In this document: in pieces, positions 1-12,557 of the stretch
Position numbering within the stretch: position 1 is the first letter of the stretch
Layout: each line of letters opens with the position of its first letter
Source: Macrostomum hystrix
Taxonomy: Eukaryota > Platyhelminthes > Macrostomidae
Reading direction: 5' to 3'
NCBI GenBank assembly: GCA_950097015.1
Contig: CATNEN010000038.1
Coordinates: 26,759,001 to 26,823,000, forward strand
Length of the DNA stretch: 64,000 nt
Program-made: the position numbers and the translations under genes
The notes under the pieces: model-generated
The model's database searches: none
Seen by the model: only the letters and a program-made list of their open reading frames with translations
What the model was told of the DNA's origin: nothing

Positions 1-536
1 AATAAAACTCTACGAAATCGCCAGGCAGTTGAGCTAGTCAACCGTGGAAAATTTTGCACACAGAATCGGCTTTGTTACACACCACTTGATTCTCCTATAT
101 TCACTAAATATCTTAGCCAAGGATCTGTGAAACGGACGCGTTTGCATTATCCTTCATCAAATTCAAAATACAATCGCAGCCAAATACAATGACTGTCTGA
201 CCTTTCGCGAGCAGGGGGCAAAACCGCACACATAGTTGGGAGTTGGGGTCTGTTGCGTCATAGGGGGTAGAGCTTTCTGCAAGGTTGTGTTGCTATGCAA
301 GAAGATCACCACTGATTTACATCTCCCAGATTTCAGATTTGAGATTCCGCTTGGTTTAGCACAACTCAAACTGTGACGTGCTGGCCAACAACAATGGAAA
401 CAATTTAAAACATTACAAGGCTATTGTGTGTAGAGGTGTGCTTTAAGCTCACCTGACTTTTGTGTGTTTGGACAAATATTTATTGTTTAATCGATATCGC
501 CCCATACACTCAACACTCCGTTATGATTGATATTCG
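1..536. other. Left edge, intronic sequence, no exon seen
   Basis: AT-rich unique sequence. It lies inside the intron that follows the Caudal homeobox exon. I searched the minus strand for the expected next exon (WFQNRR of homeodomain helix 3) and did not find it, so that exon should lie beyond the left edge. Nothing else is recognisable. Confidence 0.5.
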
Positions 537-3500
537 ATTGAAATAGGTTAGACTAGCAATCCATTCTAGTCCTTCATCCACTGAGGCTAGACTAGCAATC
601 CATTCTAGTCCTTCATCCACTGAGGCTAGACTAGCAATCCATTCTAGTCCTTCATCCACTGAGGCTAGACTAGCAATCCATTCTAATCCTTCATCCACTG
701 AGGCTAGACTAGCAATCCATTCTAGTCCTTCATCCACTGAGGTTAGACTAGCAATCCATTCTAGTCCTTCATCCACTGAGGCTAGACTAGCAATCCATTC
801 TAATCCTTCATCCACTGAGGCTAGACTAGCAATCCATTCTAGTCCTTCATCCACTGAGGCTAGACTAGCAATCCATTCTAGTCCTTCATCCACTGAGGTT
901 AGACTAGCAATCCATTCTAGTCCTTCATCCACTGAGGCTAGACTAGCAATCCATTCTAATCCTTCATCCACTGAGGCTAGACTAGCAATCCATTCTAGTC
1001 CTTCATCCACTGAGGCTAGACTAGCAATCCATTCTAATCCTTCATCCACTGAGGCTAGACTAGCAATCCATTCTAATCCTTCATCCACTGAGGCTAGACT
1101 AGCAATCCATTCTAATCCTTCATCCACTGAGGCTAGACTAGCAATCCATTCTAATCCTTCATCCACTGAGGCTAGACTAGCAATCCATTCTAATCCTTCA
1201 TCCACTAAGGTTAGACTAGCAATCCATTCTAATCCTTCATCCACTAAGGTTAGACTAGCAATCCATTCTAATCCTTTCTAATCCTTCATCCACTGACGCT
1301 AGACTAGCAATCCATTCTGATCCTTCACCCACTGACGCTAGACTAGCAATCCATTCTAATCCTTCATCCACTGAGGCTAGACTAGCAATCCATTCTAATC
1401 CTTCATCCACTGAGGCTAGACTAGCAATCCATTCTGATCCTTCATCCACTGAGGCTAGACTAGCAATCCATTCTAATCCTTCACCCACTGAGGCTAGACT
1501 AGCAATCCATTCTAATCCTTCATCCACTGACGCTAGACTAGCAATCCATTCTAATCCTTCATCCACTGACGCTAGACTAGCAATCCATTCTAATCCTTCA
1601 TCCACTAAGGTTAGACTAGCAATCCATTCTAATCCTTCATCCACTGAGGCTAGACTAGCAATCCATTCTAATCCTTCATCCACTGAGGCTAGACTAGCAA
1701 TCCATTCTAATCCTTCATCCACTAAGGTTAGACTAGCAATCCATTCTAATCCTTTCTAATCCTTCATCCACTGACGCTAGACTAGCAATCCATTCTGATC
1801 CTTCACCCACTGACGCTAGACTAGCAATCCATTCTAATCCTTCATCCACTGAGGCTAGACTAGCAATCCATTCTAATCCTTCATCCACTGAGGCTAGACT
1901 AGCAATCCATTCTGATCCTTCATCCACTGAGGCTAGACTAGCAATCCATTCTAATCCTTCACCCACTGAGGCTAGACTAGCAATCCATTCTAATCCTTCA
2001 TCCACTGACGCTAGACTAGCAATCCATTCTAATCCTTCATCCACTGACGCTAGACTAGCAATCCATTCTAATCCTTCATCCACTGAGGCTAGACTAGCAA
2101 TCCATTCTAATCCTTCACCCACTGAGGCTAGACTAGCAATCCATTCTAATCCTTCATCCACTGACGCTAGACTAGCAATCCATTCTAATCCTTCATCCAC
2201 TGAGGCTAGACTAGCAATCCATTCTAGTCCTTCATCCACTGAGGTTAGACTAGCAATCCATTCTAGTCCTTCATCCACTGAGGCTAGACTAGCAATCCAT
2301 TCTAATCCTTCATCCACTGAGGCTAGACTAGCAATCCATTCTAGTCCTTCATCCACTGAGGCTAGACTAGCAATCCATTCTAATCCTTCATCCACTGAGG
2401 CTAGACTAGCAATCCATTCTAATCCTTCATCCACTGAGGCTAGACTAGCAATCCATTCTAATCCTTCATCCACTGAGGCTAGACTAGCAATCCATTCTAA
2501 TCCTTCATCCACTGAGGCTAGACTAGCAATCCATTCTAATCCTTCATCCACTAAGGTTAGACTAGCAATCCATTCTAATCCTTCATCCACTAAGGTTAGA
2601 CTAGCAATCCATTCTAATCCTTTCTAATCCTTCATCCACTGACGCTAGACTAGCAATCCATTCTGATCCTTCACCCACTGACGCTAGACTAGCAATCCAT
2701 TCTAATCCTTCATCCACTGAGGCTAGACTAGCAATCCATTCTAATCCTTCATCCACTGAGGCTAGACTAGCAATCCATTCTGATCCTTCATCCACTGAGG
2801 CTAGACTAGCAATCCATTCTAATCCTTCACCCACTGAGGCTAGACTAGCAATCCATTCTAATCCTTCATCCACTGACGCTAGACTAGCAATCCATTCTAA
2901 TCCTTCATCCACTGACGCTAGACTAGCAATCCATTCTAATCCTTCATCCACTAAGGTTAGACTAGCAATCCATTCTAATCCTTCATCCACTGAGGCTAGA
3001 CTAGCAATCCATTCTAATCCTTCATCCACTGAGGCTAGACTAGCAATCCATTCTAATCCTTCATCCACTAAGGTTAGACTAGCAATCCATTCTAATCCTT
3101 TCTAATCCTTCATCCACTGACGCTAGACTAGCAATCCATTCTGATCCTTCACCCACTGACGCTAGACTAGCAATCCATTCTAATCCTTCATCCACTGAGG
3201 CTAGACTAGCAATCCATTCTAATCCTTCATCCACTGAGGCTAGACTAGCAATCCATTCTAATCCTTCATCCACTGAGGCTAGACTAGCAATCCATTCTAA
3301 TCCTTCACCCACTGAGGCTAGACTAGCAATCCATTCTAATCCTTCATCCACTGACGCTAGACTAGCAATCCATTCTAATCCTTCATCCACTGACGCTAGA
3401 CTAGCAATCCATTCTAATCCTTCATCCACTGAGGCTAGACTAGCAATCCATTCTAATCCTTCATCCACTGAGGCTAGACTAGCAATCCATTCTAATCCGT

Positions 3501-6449
3501 CATCCACTGAGGCTAGACTAGCAATCCATTCTGATCCTTCATCCACTGAGGCTAGACTAGCAATCCATTCTAATCCTTCATTCACTGAGGCTAGACTAGC
3601 AATCCATTCTGAACCTTCATCCACTGAGGCTAGACTAGCAATCCATTCTAATCCTTCATCCACTGAGGCTAGACTAGCAATCCATTCTAATCCTTCATCC
3701 ACTGAGGCTAGACTAGCAATCCATTCTAATCCTTCATCCACTGAGGCTAGACTAGCAATCCATTCTAATCCTTCATCCACTGAGGCTAGACTAGCAATCC
3801 ATTCTAATCCTTCATCCACTGAGGCTAGACTAGCAATCCATTCTAATCCTTCATCCACTAAGGTTAGACTAGCAATCCATTCTAATCCTTCATCCACTAA
3901 GGTTAGACTAGCAATCCATTCTAATCCTTTCTAATCCTTCATCCACTGACGCTAGACTAGCAATCCATTCTGATCCTTCACCCACTGACGCTAGACTAGC
4001 AATCCATTCTAATCCTTCATCCACTGAGGCTAGACTAGCAATCCATTCTAATCCTTCATCCACTGAGGCTAGACTAGCAATCCATTCTGATCCTTCATCC
4101 ACTGAGGCTAGACTAGCAATCCATTCTAATCCTTCACCCACTGAGGCTAGACTAGCAATCCATTCTAATCCTTCATCCACTGACGCTAGACTAGCAATCC
4201 ATTCTAATCCTTCATCCACTGACGCTAGACTAGCAATCCATTCTAATCCTTCATCCACTAAGGTTAGACTAGCAATCCATTCTAATCCTTCATCCACTGA
4301 GGCTAGACTAGCAATCCATTCTAATCCTTCATCCACTGAGGCTAGACTAGCAATCCATTCTAATCCTTCATCCACTAAGGTTAGACTAGCAATCCATTCT
4401 AATCCTTTCTAATCCTTCATCCACTGACGCTAGACTAGCAATCCATTCTGATCCTTCACCCACTGACGCTAGACTAGCAATCCATTCTAATCCTTCATCC
4501 ACTGAGGCTAGACTAGCAATCCATTCTAATCCTTCATCCACTGAGGCTAGACTAGCAATCCATTCTGATCCTTCATCCACTGAGGCTAGACTAGCAATCC
4601 ATTCTAATCCTTCACCCACTGAGGCTAGACTAGCAATCCATTCTAATCCTTCACCCACTGAGGCTAGACTAGCAATCCATTCTAATCCTTCATCCACTGA
4701 CGCTAGACTAGCAATCCATTCTAATCCTTCATCCACTGACGCTAGACTAGCAATCCATTCTAATCCTTCATCCACTGAGGCTAGACTAGCAATCCATTCT
4801 AATCCTTCATCCACTGAGGCTAGACTAGCAATCCATTCTAATCCTACATCCACTGAGGCTAGACTAGCAATCCATTCTGATCCTACATCCACTGAGGCTA
4901 GACTAGCAATCCATTCTAATCCTTCATCCACTGAGGCTAGACTAGCAATCCATTCTAATCCTTCATTCACTGAGGCTAGACTAGCAATCCATTCTAATCC
5001 TTCATTCACTGAGGCTAGACTAGCAATCCATTCTAATCCGTCATCCACTGAGGCTAGACTAGCAATCCATTCTAATCCGTCATTCACTGAGGCTAGACTA
5101 GCAATCCATTCTAATCCTACATCCACTGAGGCTAGACTAGCAATCCATTCTAATCCTTCATCCACTGAGGCTAGACTAGCAATCCATTCTAATCCTTCAT
5201 ACACTGAGGCTAGACTAGCAATCCATTCTAATCCTTCATCCACTGAGGCTAGACTAGCAATCCATTCTAATCCTTCATTCACTGAGGCTAGACTAGCAAT
5301 CCATTCTAATCCTTCATTCACTGAGGCTAGACTAGCAATCCATTCTAATCCTTCATCCACTGAGGCTAGACTAGCAATCCATTCTAATCCTTCATCCACT
5401 GAGGCTAGACTAGCAATCCATTCTAATCCTTCATCCACTGAGGCTAGACTAGCAATCCATTCTAATCCTTCATCCACTGAGGCTAGACTAGCAATCCATT
5501 CTGATTCTTCATCCACTGAGGCTAGACTAGCAATCCATTCTGATTCTTCATCCACTGAGGCTAGACTAGCAATCCATTCTGATTCTTCATCCACTGAGGC
5601 TAGACTAGCAATCCATTCTGATTCTTCATCCACTGAGGCTAGACTAGCAATCCATTCTGATTCTTCATCCACTGAGGCTAGACTAGCAATCTATTCTAAT
5701 CCTTCATCCACTGAGGCTAGACTAGCAATCCATTCTAATCCTTCATCCACTGAGGCTAGACTAGCAATCCATTCTAATCCTTCATCCACTGAGGCTAGAC
5801 TAGCAATCCATTCTAATCCTTCATCCACTGAGGCTAGACTAGCAATCCATTCTAATCCTTCATCCACTGAGGCTAGACTAGCAATCCATTCTAATCCGTC
5901 ATCCACTGACGCTAGACTAGCAATCCATTCTAATCCGTCATCCACTGAGACTAGACTAGCAATCCATTCTAATCCTTCATCCACTGAGGCTAGACTAGCA
6001 ATCCATTCTAATCCTTCATCCACTGAGGCTAGACTAGCAATCCATTCTAATCCTTCATCCACTGAGACTAGACTAGCAATCCATTCTAATCCTTCATCCA
6101 CTGAGGCTAGACTAGCAATCCATTCTAATCCTTCATCCACTGAGGCTAGACTAGCAATCCATTCTAATCCTTCATCCACTGAGGCTAGACTAGCAATCCA
6201 TTCTAATCCTTCATCCACTGAGGCTAGACTAGCAATCCATTCTAATCCTTCATCCACTGAGGCTAGACTAGCAATCCATTCTAATCCTTCATCCACTGAG
6301 GCTAGACTAGCAATCCATTCTAATCCTTCATCCACTGAGGCTAGACTAGCAATCCATTCTAATCCTTCATCCACTGAGGCTAGACTAGCAATCCATTCTG
6401 ATTCTTCATCCACTGAGGCTAGACTAGCAATCCATTCTAATCCTTGATA
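537..6449. repeat. 39-bp minisatellite, about 150 copies, with higher-order structure
   Basis: The unit begins GGCTAGACTAGCAATCCATT and continues with TCTAATCCTTCATCCACTGA. Because 39 is divisible by three, long frames stay open; the minus-strand frame reads a 13-residue unit starting VDEGLEWIASL. That is a property of the period, not evidence of a protein. Variant units recur in blocks: a 10-bp partial duplication (TTCTAATCCT inserted) appears about every 478 bp near 1270/1750, 2620/3100 and 3925/4405, and 478 = 12 x 39 + 10. The array begins about 60 bp inside the Caudal intron donor. Confidence 0.97.
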
Positions 6450-6510
6450 AACTAACAATCTAACCCTCAGCCAATCAGCAGTTTAACATAGCAACCAAAC
6501 AATCTCTCAC

Positions 6511-6659
6511 CTGCCGCTCGGACAGATGCAGCACGCCAGCTAGCTCAGACTTTCTGGCCGAAGTGATGTACTTCTGATAGTGGTACTCTTTCTCTAATTC
6601 GAAGCGCTGCTGGGAGTTGTACACCTGCCTGTACTTGTCCTGCGTTCGGGTCTTCATCT
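6511..6659 (-). CDS. cad/Cdx: Caudal exon B (homeodomain helices 1 and 2)
   Basis: Acceptor AACCTGCAG at 6660; donor CGGCAG|GTGAGAG at 6510. The exon ends exactly after homeodomain residue Gln44. An intron at 44/45 is found in several homeobox classes, including vertebrate Cdx genes, which supports the boundary. Confidence 0.92.
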
Positions 6660-9413
6660 CTGCAGGTTGGGTAGAGATGGCCAATTTTGCTGATGTCACT
6701 TTCAGTAGAAAACTAACTCTAGAATTTGATATTACTCTAATTACGCTCATATTTATGAATAGAGAGGAATAGAGTCCAGATAAGGAGACAATGATGGAGA
6801 TTGATAGAGTCGGATAAGGAGATAATGATAGAGATGGATTGAGTCGGATAAGGAGACAATGATAGAGATAGATAGAGTCGGATAAGGAGACAATGATGGA
6901 GATTGATAGAGTCGGATAAGGAGACAATGATAGAGATGGATAGAGTCGGATAACGACTGTTACTGAAGATAAGGGTAGAGATAACTATAATGAATACGCA
7001 TATTTTGACGAGCTGATAAAACGAATAGCTTCATCATCATAAATGACTGCGATATAAAAAGTAGATTCATTTTCAGAATAGATCCGAAGAAAAATAAATA
7101 GAATCAGAGAGTTAAACATGTAAACACATAAACATGACTTTTTACATGTAAAGTCCCAACAGCTGTCCTGTGTGAAATGGCAGTCCTGTACGACATTTCC
7201 GATGTTATAAAAATACTATAAAATCTGATATTAACTGCAAAGAGTGACAATGGTTTACGATCATTATTTAGTCTGTTGCTTCTATCTGTTGCTTCAATGC
7301 ACCTTCCTATCAGAGAGCACGGAATTTCTCTCAACTGTAAAGATTTAATTTGTTTGCTGTTTTTTCAACCGGTTGAACACCTGGTTGTCTGTAAGTCAAA
7401 TTCTAAAATGCATTCTAAACAATAGGATCATTGCCAGGAAAACAGATAAATCAAATTAGCCATTTGTTTATTTGTTCATTAGATTTTTGTTAATCACTTG
7501 GGATTATTTAGCTAAAGTAGATTTTGTATTCTGCTGGGATTTCGGTATGTGATTCTGGCATCGAATTTAATAGCTAATTATTATGGGGTTAAAATGCGAC
7601 TTTTGGGATCTGATTGGGGATCGATTTGGGGATCGATTTGAATTTGGGATTCGGATGCAAACCGGTGCGTTAATGCCACTCGATACAAAATGATTGCAGC
7701 TACTAGCACAATGCAGTACTGGTGCAGTGCAAGTCTTTGTTGAAGCGTTGCTAAGGCTTTCTAGACAGCACTAGTAACCGGTACAGGGGTCATAAAATAT
7801 TAATAGCCTGACATTTTGATCGCTCCTTGAATTGGGGAATATACTTCCTGATTTTTTCCGTAAAAATATGAGAAAGCGGCTCCTGACTGTGATTTATTAT
7901 TTAATCCAGAATTTGTGCATGCGCCTATTCTATTATAGGAGGCCTGAATGACGCAATGGGCCGAAAAATTCTGTTGCCTACGCGCCTGACCTCAAATAGA
8001 GGGAGGGTTCTTGACCTCTTATATGACACAGTCTTTCTTCTTTTGTTTCTGCTAGATTTCAAAACCTATCCATTGTCTGAACATGCATCTATAAGCAGGT
8101 TCATACTTCATATGCACACTTCATAGTTGCTATTTGATTTCTCTGTCTGTCTGCATTAAATCCATGCAACCTTCTGCTTCTCACACTGAACAAGAAATTC
8201 CACCTGTCAATTCTGCATGCCGCCGTCTGTGACTGTCTTCTGGCCACTGAAACTCTGCCTGTCTCCCTGTCTACCTTTCTGTGACTCCCTGTCTACCTTT
8301 TTGTGACTCCCAGTCTACCTTTCTGTGTCACCGTGTCTACCTTTCTGTGTCTCCGTGTCTACCTTTCTGTGTCTCCGTGTCTACCTTTCTGTGTCTCCGT
8401 GTCTACCTTTCTGTGTCTCCGTGTCTACCTTTCTGTGTCTCCGTGTCTACCCTAGTCTATGTCTTACTCAGGCGAGTAAATTTAATTCCTTGTTGTTATG
8501 CAGTAATTTATGTATTCTTAATAAAAAGTGATTTCTTGAAATGGTTTGAAAATCAATGGGTTTCTTTCTTATTTCCTAGCCACTCACCGCAGCTGACTCG
8601 TCTCTTCTGCCTCCAGGACTTGATCATCTCCTGCTGGAGTCGAGTTGCCTCGCGCACATCCATAACGTCGTCGATGGGATCGTCCAGATGGGGCGGCGAC
8701 AGGGCCTCGTCAGATGAGGCCTGATCCCCAGTCACCGGGTTCGGCAACGAAGCGGCCGCTGCTGCTACCGCCGCTGCCGCGGCCGCCGCGGCGGCCGCCG
8801 CCGCTGCACTGGAGGAGTTTCCGCTGGCAGCCGACGTCGGCACTGTGACGGAGAGGGCTCCAGACGAAGCCGAAGTCAACGGCAGCGGCGCAGCCATCGC
8901 GGCGGACCAGGAGGTGCCAGAGATGTTCGAGGATGAAGTCGGCGCTGACAGGCAGGTCAATGAGGACTGCTGCTGTTGGACAAGTGCCGCCGCGGCTGCC
9001 GCTGCGGCTGCGGCTGCTGCCGCCGTTGTGGGTGTGGCTTGATGCTGCTGCATCATGGATCCGATGACATTCGGTCGACTAGTAAAATTGTACACAGGAT
9101 GCTGATGCTGCTGCTGATGTTGCTGCTGGTGTGATAACAAGGGTTGTAGGTGGTGATGCTGCTGCTGATGATGATGATGCAGGAGCTGTTGCTGATGAAT
9201 CGAAGGTCCGTGCTGCTGCTGTTGCTGCTGAATGCACTGGCTGCAGAGACAGGGTCCCGAGGGCACAGCAAGGGACGGGTGATGCTGCTGCTGTTGCTGG
9301 GTGCTGGGTGGCTGCTGTTGCTGCTGCTGCTGCTGCTGAAACTGGTACTGCGGCTGCAAGAAGCTTGCAGGAGCTGGCAGGGAGCTCCATGCTGCGCTAG
9401 ACATTGCGGCCAT
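6511..9413 (-). CDS. cad/Cdx: Caudal/Cdx homeobox transcription factor, 3' end missing
   Basis: Sequence-specific nuclear transcription factor of the ParaHox Caudal/Cdx class, known in other bilaterians for posterior and gut patterning. Exon 9413-8588 encodes a low-complexity N-terminus: poly-Gln, His/Gln-rich and two poly-Ala tracts. It ends in [13 protein letters not shown], where the Trp may be a degenerate hexapeptide. Exon 6659-6511 encodes homeodomain residues up to position 44: [12 protein letters not shown], then [13 protein letters not shown], then LSERQ. This is clearly Caudal-like. The 826-nt first exon leaves phase 1, the second starts with AG, and the joined codon is GAG (Glu), so the frame is consistent. 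About 325 residues are visible. The ATG at 9413 is the first in frame; no in-frame ATG lies just upstream, but an acceptor-like TCTCAG just before it leaves room for an upstream exon. Helix 3 lies beyond the left edge. Confidence 0.9.
6785..6955. repeat. About 34-bp minisatellite in Caudal intron
   Basis: About five imperfect copies of a unit containing GATAGAGTCGGATAAGGAGA and CAATGATAGAGAT, in the intron between the two visible Caudal exons. Confidence 0.85.
6960..8260. other. Caudal intron, unique sequence
   Basis: Non-repetitive AT-rich intron sequence between the visible Caudal exons. No coding potential, RNA gene or clear regulatory site was recognised. Confidence 0.6.
8261..8456. repeat. 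22-bp minisatellite in Caudal intron
   Basis: About nine copies of a pyrimidine-rich unit (TGTCTACCTTTCTGTGTCTC plus CG). It lies about 130 bp downstream of the Caudal exon A donor on the minus strand. Open frames here are repeat artefacts. Confidence 0.9.
8588..9413 (-). CDS. cad/Cdx: Caudal exon A (N-terminal, Gln/Ala-rich)
   Basis: Starts at ATG 9413 ([11 protein letters not shown]) and ends at donor G|GTGAGTGG at 8587. The composition is CAG/CTG and GCC/GCG repeats coding for Gln, His and Ala runs. Such runs are common in activation domains and are prone to length change. The frames opposite this exon are repeat shadows. Confidence 0.82.
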
Positions 9414-9899
9414 ATCTGAGACCACTCAGTTAACAACTATGCTCCTGGAGGCCAAAGTTGCAGGTAGCAAAGATCAAGTGGAAAAGGTCCGTTGAAAATC
9501 TTCAAAAGAAGGCCGACAAGACAAGCTACAAAATCAAGTAGCAGGATCTCGAGTGGCTGAGGACTCTCGCTGGACTGCAGATAAAGAGAGCTAGCCGCTG
9601 TCTTGTTTTATTTTCAAATTTTTATTCTATTTCCAATGGAATGCAGTAAGTGGCTGACAAGTGTGTGTCTTTTTCTGTCTGTATTGTTGAAAAAGCAGTC
9701 CCTGTGTCTCTAACTCCTGCTGTTCAGATTGGACACAAAGAAATGCAACTATAAAAGCTTGTGGAGTAGGGGAGGTTGGGGCGGTTCTGTTCTGCAAAAA
9801 CTGACTTTTGTTGAGTGTGTGAGAAGGCCACTGCTCTCTCCCCTGTTTGTGCTGTTTTAACACCCCCGCTGTGAGGGGGGTGTGGGGTTTCATTGCGAG

Positions 9900-10420
9900 A
9901 GGCGGAGGAGAGAGAGATGAAGGACGGGGTGGAGCGGTAGCGAGTGGCGGCGGCGGCGGGGACCAGAAGATCAAAGGACGCCGCTCGGAAGGCCATTGGC
10001 TCCGCGCGTTCTGCAATTGAAACAACCCTTAGAGGGAAGAGAGAGGTGAGGGCCGGCTAGGTATCAGTGGCAGCGGACCGCCCTACCCTACCTTTTCCTC
10101 TCCCACCCTCCCCACCTCACCCTCCGGAGTCCGTTTGATCTCTGCCGCCTCATTAACAGACGAAAGGGCCTGCAATTTTTGGACCATGGCGCGGGCCCTA
10201 TAAACTGGCTCTATCCAGCCAAAAGGCCAGCACCAACTTAGTTCCCCGCCTTCTGCTCTTCGGCCAATGTTAGATAGGTGGCGGCAGAGGATACGGGGTT
10301 AATATCACCTTCAAGGTGGATGCTTCAGCGTGAGGGTGGAGATTCTAAAGAATGCGGAGGTGCTTCTGGTGCAGTGCAGTTGGCTGCATGGCTTCCTTTA
10401 TAAAATTATCTTACCGCAAA
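9900..10420 (-). promoter_or_regulatory. Candidate Caudal promoter and 5' region
   Basis: A CpG- and GC-rich stretch upstream of the Caudal start. On the minus strand it carries a CCAAT box (AGCCAATGG, around 9993-10001), a TCF/LEF-type site (TCCTTTGATCT, 9968-9978) and a TATA-like TATAAAGG near 10390-10400. These are motif matches only; the transcription start is not determined by the sequence. The rest of 9430-10740 shows nothing else. Confidence 0.35.
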
Positions 10421-10754
10421 CACACGCACACACACCTGCGACCAAGGTGCCATAGGTAAAACTACTAGACTAGGCAGGCTTACAAAAAATGTTTTTTCCG
10501 TTCCACGAAAGTAAGGCCGTAAAAGCGTCATGGTTTCGTTGTATCCTAAAATTTTCGATTCCAGATCGGCAGTTTCCGCTTTAAAACTGTCGTAACATTT
10601 TGATCCTAATTTTATAACTAGCTAATTTACAAGTTGTCTTTACATTAGGTTTTTTAGAAAGGATTATAAAATCAAAATTTAAATAAAATCCTACTGTCTT
10701 AAATAAAACCCTACTGTCTTTTATCATTCCCCATATAGTTCTATCAATTGAAAA

Positions 10755-10891
10755 GTAGCAGCAGTATCAGCGGCAGCAGCAGCAGCAGCATCAGCACAAG
10801 CAGCAACAGCAGCATCAGCACAAGCAGAAGCAGCAGCAGCAGCATCAGCAGCAGCAGCAGCAGCAGCAGCACAAGCAGCAACAGCAGCAGC
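10755..10891. repeat. CAG-rich microsatellite, 5' flank of LINE copy 1
   Basis: Compound (CAG)n with interspersed CATCAGCACAAGCAG. It abuts retrotransposon coding sequence directly at about 10892. The same compound motif reappears after each of the two retrotransposon copies. Confidence 0.95.
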
Positions 10892-12494
10892 AAATGGGCT
10901 GACAACCTGCGCATTGAGCTGAACCCCCTGAAAACGGAAGTTTGCGTGTTCTCCCGTGACAAAGCGGATAGAGACTGTCAATTGGACTTACATATCTGTG
11001 ACCAAGCCATCAAACGCAGCGCGGAGATCCGCTACCTGGGTGTCTGGATTGACCAGGGGCTTCTGTTCGCTCGGCAAACCCAGGAGGCCTGCGACAAGAT
11101 TGGCAAACGAACTGCCATCCTTCACGCCCTCGCCCATCGTGAATGGGGCTGGGACAGGAAGCTCCTCACGTCCATCTATAAGGCCATTGTGGAATCAGTG
11201 GTCTGGCATGCGGCGGCGGCCTGGATGCCCTGGCTACCCACCTGTCGTCTCGAGGACCTCGACTGTGCCCAGAGAGCGGCGCTGAGAGTAGTCACCGGCC
11301 TCCCGAAGAGAGCTCCAAACGAAGCGGTCATACTCGAAGCTAATGTGACCCCCATCAGTATTGAAGCCAAAAGAAGAGCCCTGATCGCGGTGGAGAAAGC
11401 CATGCGCAGACCGACCTCGGACCCCTGGCGGCAGCTCTGCGAGCGCACGACCAACGTCCGCCTTACCGCCAACAAAGGCCTCAGAGAGCAAGCTCGAGCC
11501 GTTGCGGAGCAGCTCCTGCCGACGGCCCGTGAATCGCTGGAATGGGCTCGTGCCCCACCGTGGCTGAATCTGACGCAAGCGAACCTAGCGCTTTTCGCCA
11601 CCCTGTGTGAACCAGTTAGCCGGGAGGACGCTGTGGAGATCAAGAAAAAGGCGGCGCTCGACACGATCCGGACACGCTGCGGGACAGGAGCCCATTACTA
11701 TACGGATGGCTCAGCGGCGGAGGGCACGACTAATGGCGGCGCGGCCTGGGTTTGTTTCACCTCGCCCGACTCAGAGGCGGTTGCTCGCTCTGGCCGCCAG
11801 CCAGTGGGCCGATGGTGCAGCTCCTTCGAAGCCGAACTGGTTGCCCTGGCGGCGGCGCTGGAGGACATCCGCGCGACTCAGCCCGACCAAGCCTCGATCT
11901 TCACTGACAGTCAGGCAGCCATTCGTGCCCTCTCCGCTGACCGCACCACCATGGACCCAAAGCTGGAGAACGTGAAGCGACTTGTCCGGGAAGTCCTTCG
12001 GCGCTCGCAGCTAACTATCCAATGGATCCCAGGCCACTCGGAAATTCATGGAAATGAAGTCGCTGATTTTGAAGCCAAGCAGGCCTCCCTCATGGACCAG
12101 AGCGCGGTGCCTATCTCGCAAGGGGCCGCGAAAAATCGCATTAGACGCGCGCTCAGGTACGAACCTGTCCTGACGGATCACCTGCTGGAAGTCTACAGAC
12201 ACCCGCTGATCCAGCACCAAGGTTGCAGGAGAGAACAGGTCTTGATCGCCCAGATCAGGTCCGGACACTGCCCGAGCTCGAGCTACTACCAGCACCGCAT
12301 TGGCGCAGTCGCGACCAGGATCTGCAGGCTCTGTGACGACCAGGTCGACCAGTTCCACGTGCTGAACTGCCCCGCTCTCGACATCACCCGGATTAACATT
12401 GGTTGCACCCTTATGGGGGACCTGGCCGATGGACGTTTGGTGGCGCGACTTCTGGAGGCCCTGAATTGGCGCCCCCTGTAAGTCGCACACCGCA
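10892..12494 (+). mobile_element. 5'-truncated non-LTR retrotransposon, RT end plus RNase H (copy 1)
   Basis: The open frame runs to a stop at 12481. It starts inside the reverse transcriptase after the catalytic region: WADNLRIELNPLKTEVCVF, then YLGVWIDQGLLF of the RT/thumb region. An RNase H domain follows with all four acidic positions visible: YYTDGSA, FEAELVAL, FTDSQAA and HGNEVAD. The C-terminus has a CX2CX7HX3C zinc-knuckle-like motif (CRLC..H..C). RNase H plus a terminal zinc motif is typical of I/R1-like non-LTR clades. The RT catalytic YxDD, endonuclease and ORF1 are absent, so the copy is 5'-truncated and dead. It has only about 13 nt of 3' sequence before a CAA/CAG tail. The apparent Ser-rich start upstream is microsatellite read-through. 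Confidence 0.9.
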
Positions 12495-12505
12495 TTCAAC
12501 AACAA

Positions 12506-12537
<32 letters not shown>

Positions 12538-12557
12538 TCAGCACAAGCAGCAGCAGC
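12495..12557. repeat. CAA/CAG tract between two LINE copies
   Basis: CAACAACAACAGCAG followed by (CAG)n and the CATCAGCACAAGCAG variant. It is either the 3' tail of copy 1 or the target into which both copies inserted. Confidence 0.92.

Noticed and set aside
537-6449. Series of minus-strand open frames reading VDEGLEWIASLAS repeats
   Set aside because: The repeat unit is 39 bp, a multiple of three, so stop-free frames persist automatically. They break at the 10-bp insertions, there is no splice or start context, and the array sits in the Caudal intron.
9053-9436. Alternative frames opposite and overlapping the Caudal first exon
   Set aside because: They arise from CAG/CTG repeats; only the frame that splices in phase to the homeodomain exon is supported.
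10748-10890. Ser-rich N-terminus as part of the retrotransposon protein
   Set aside because: It is the CAG microsatellite read in frame; retrotransposon similarity begins at about 10892.
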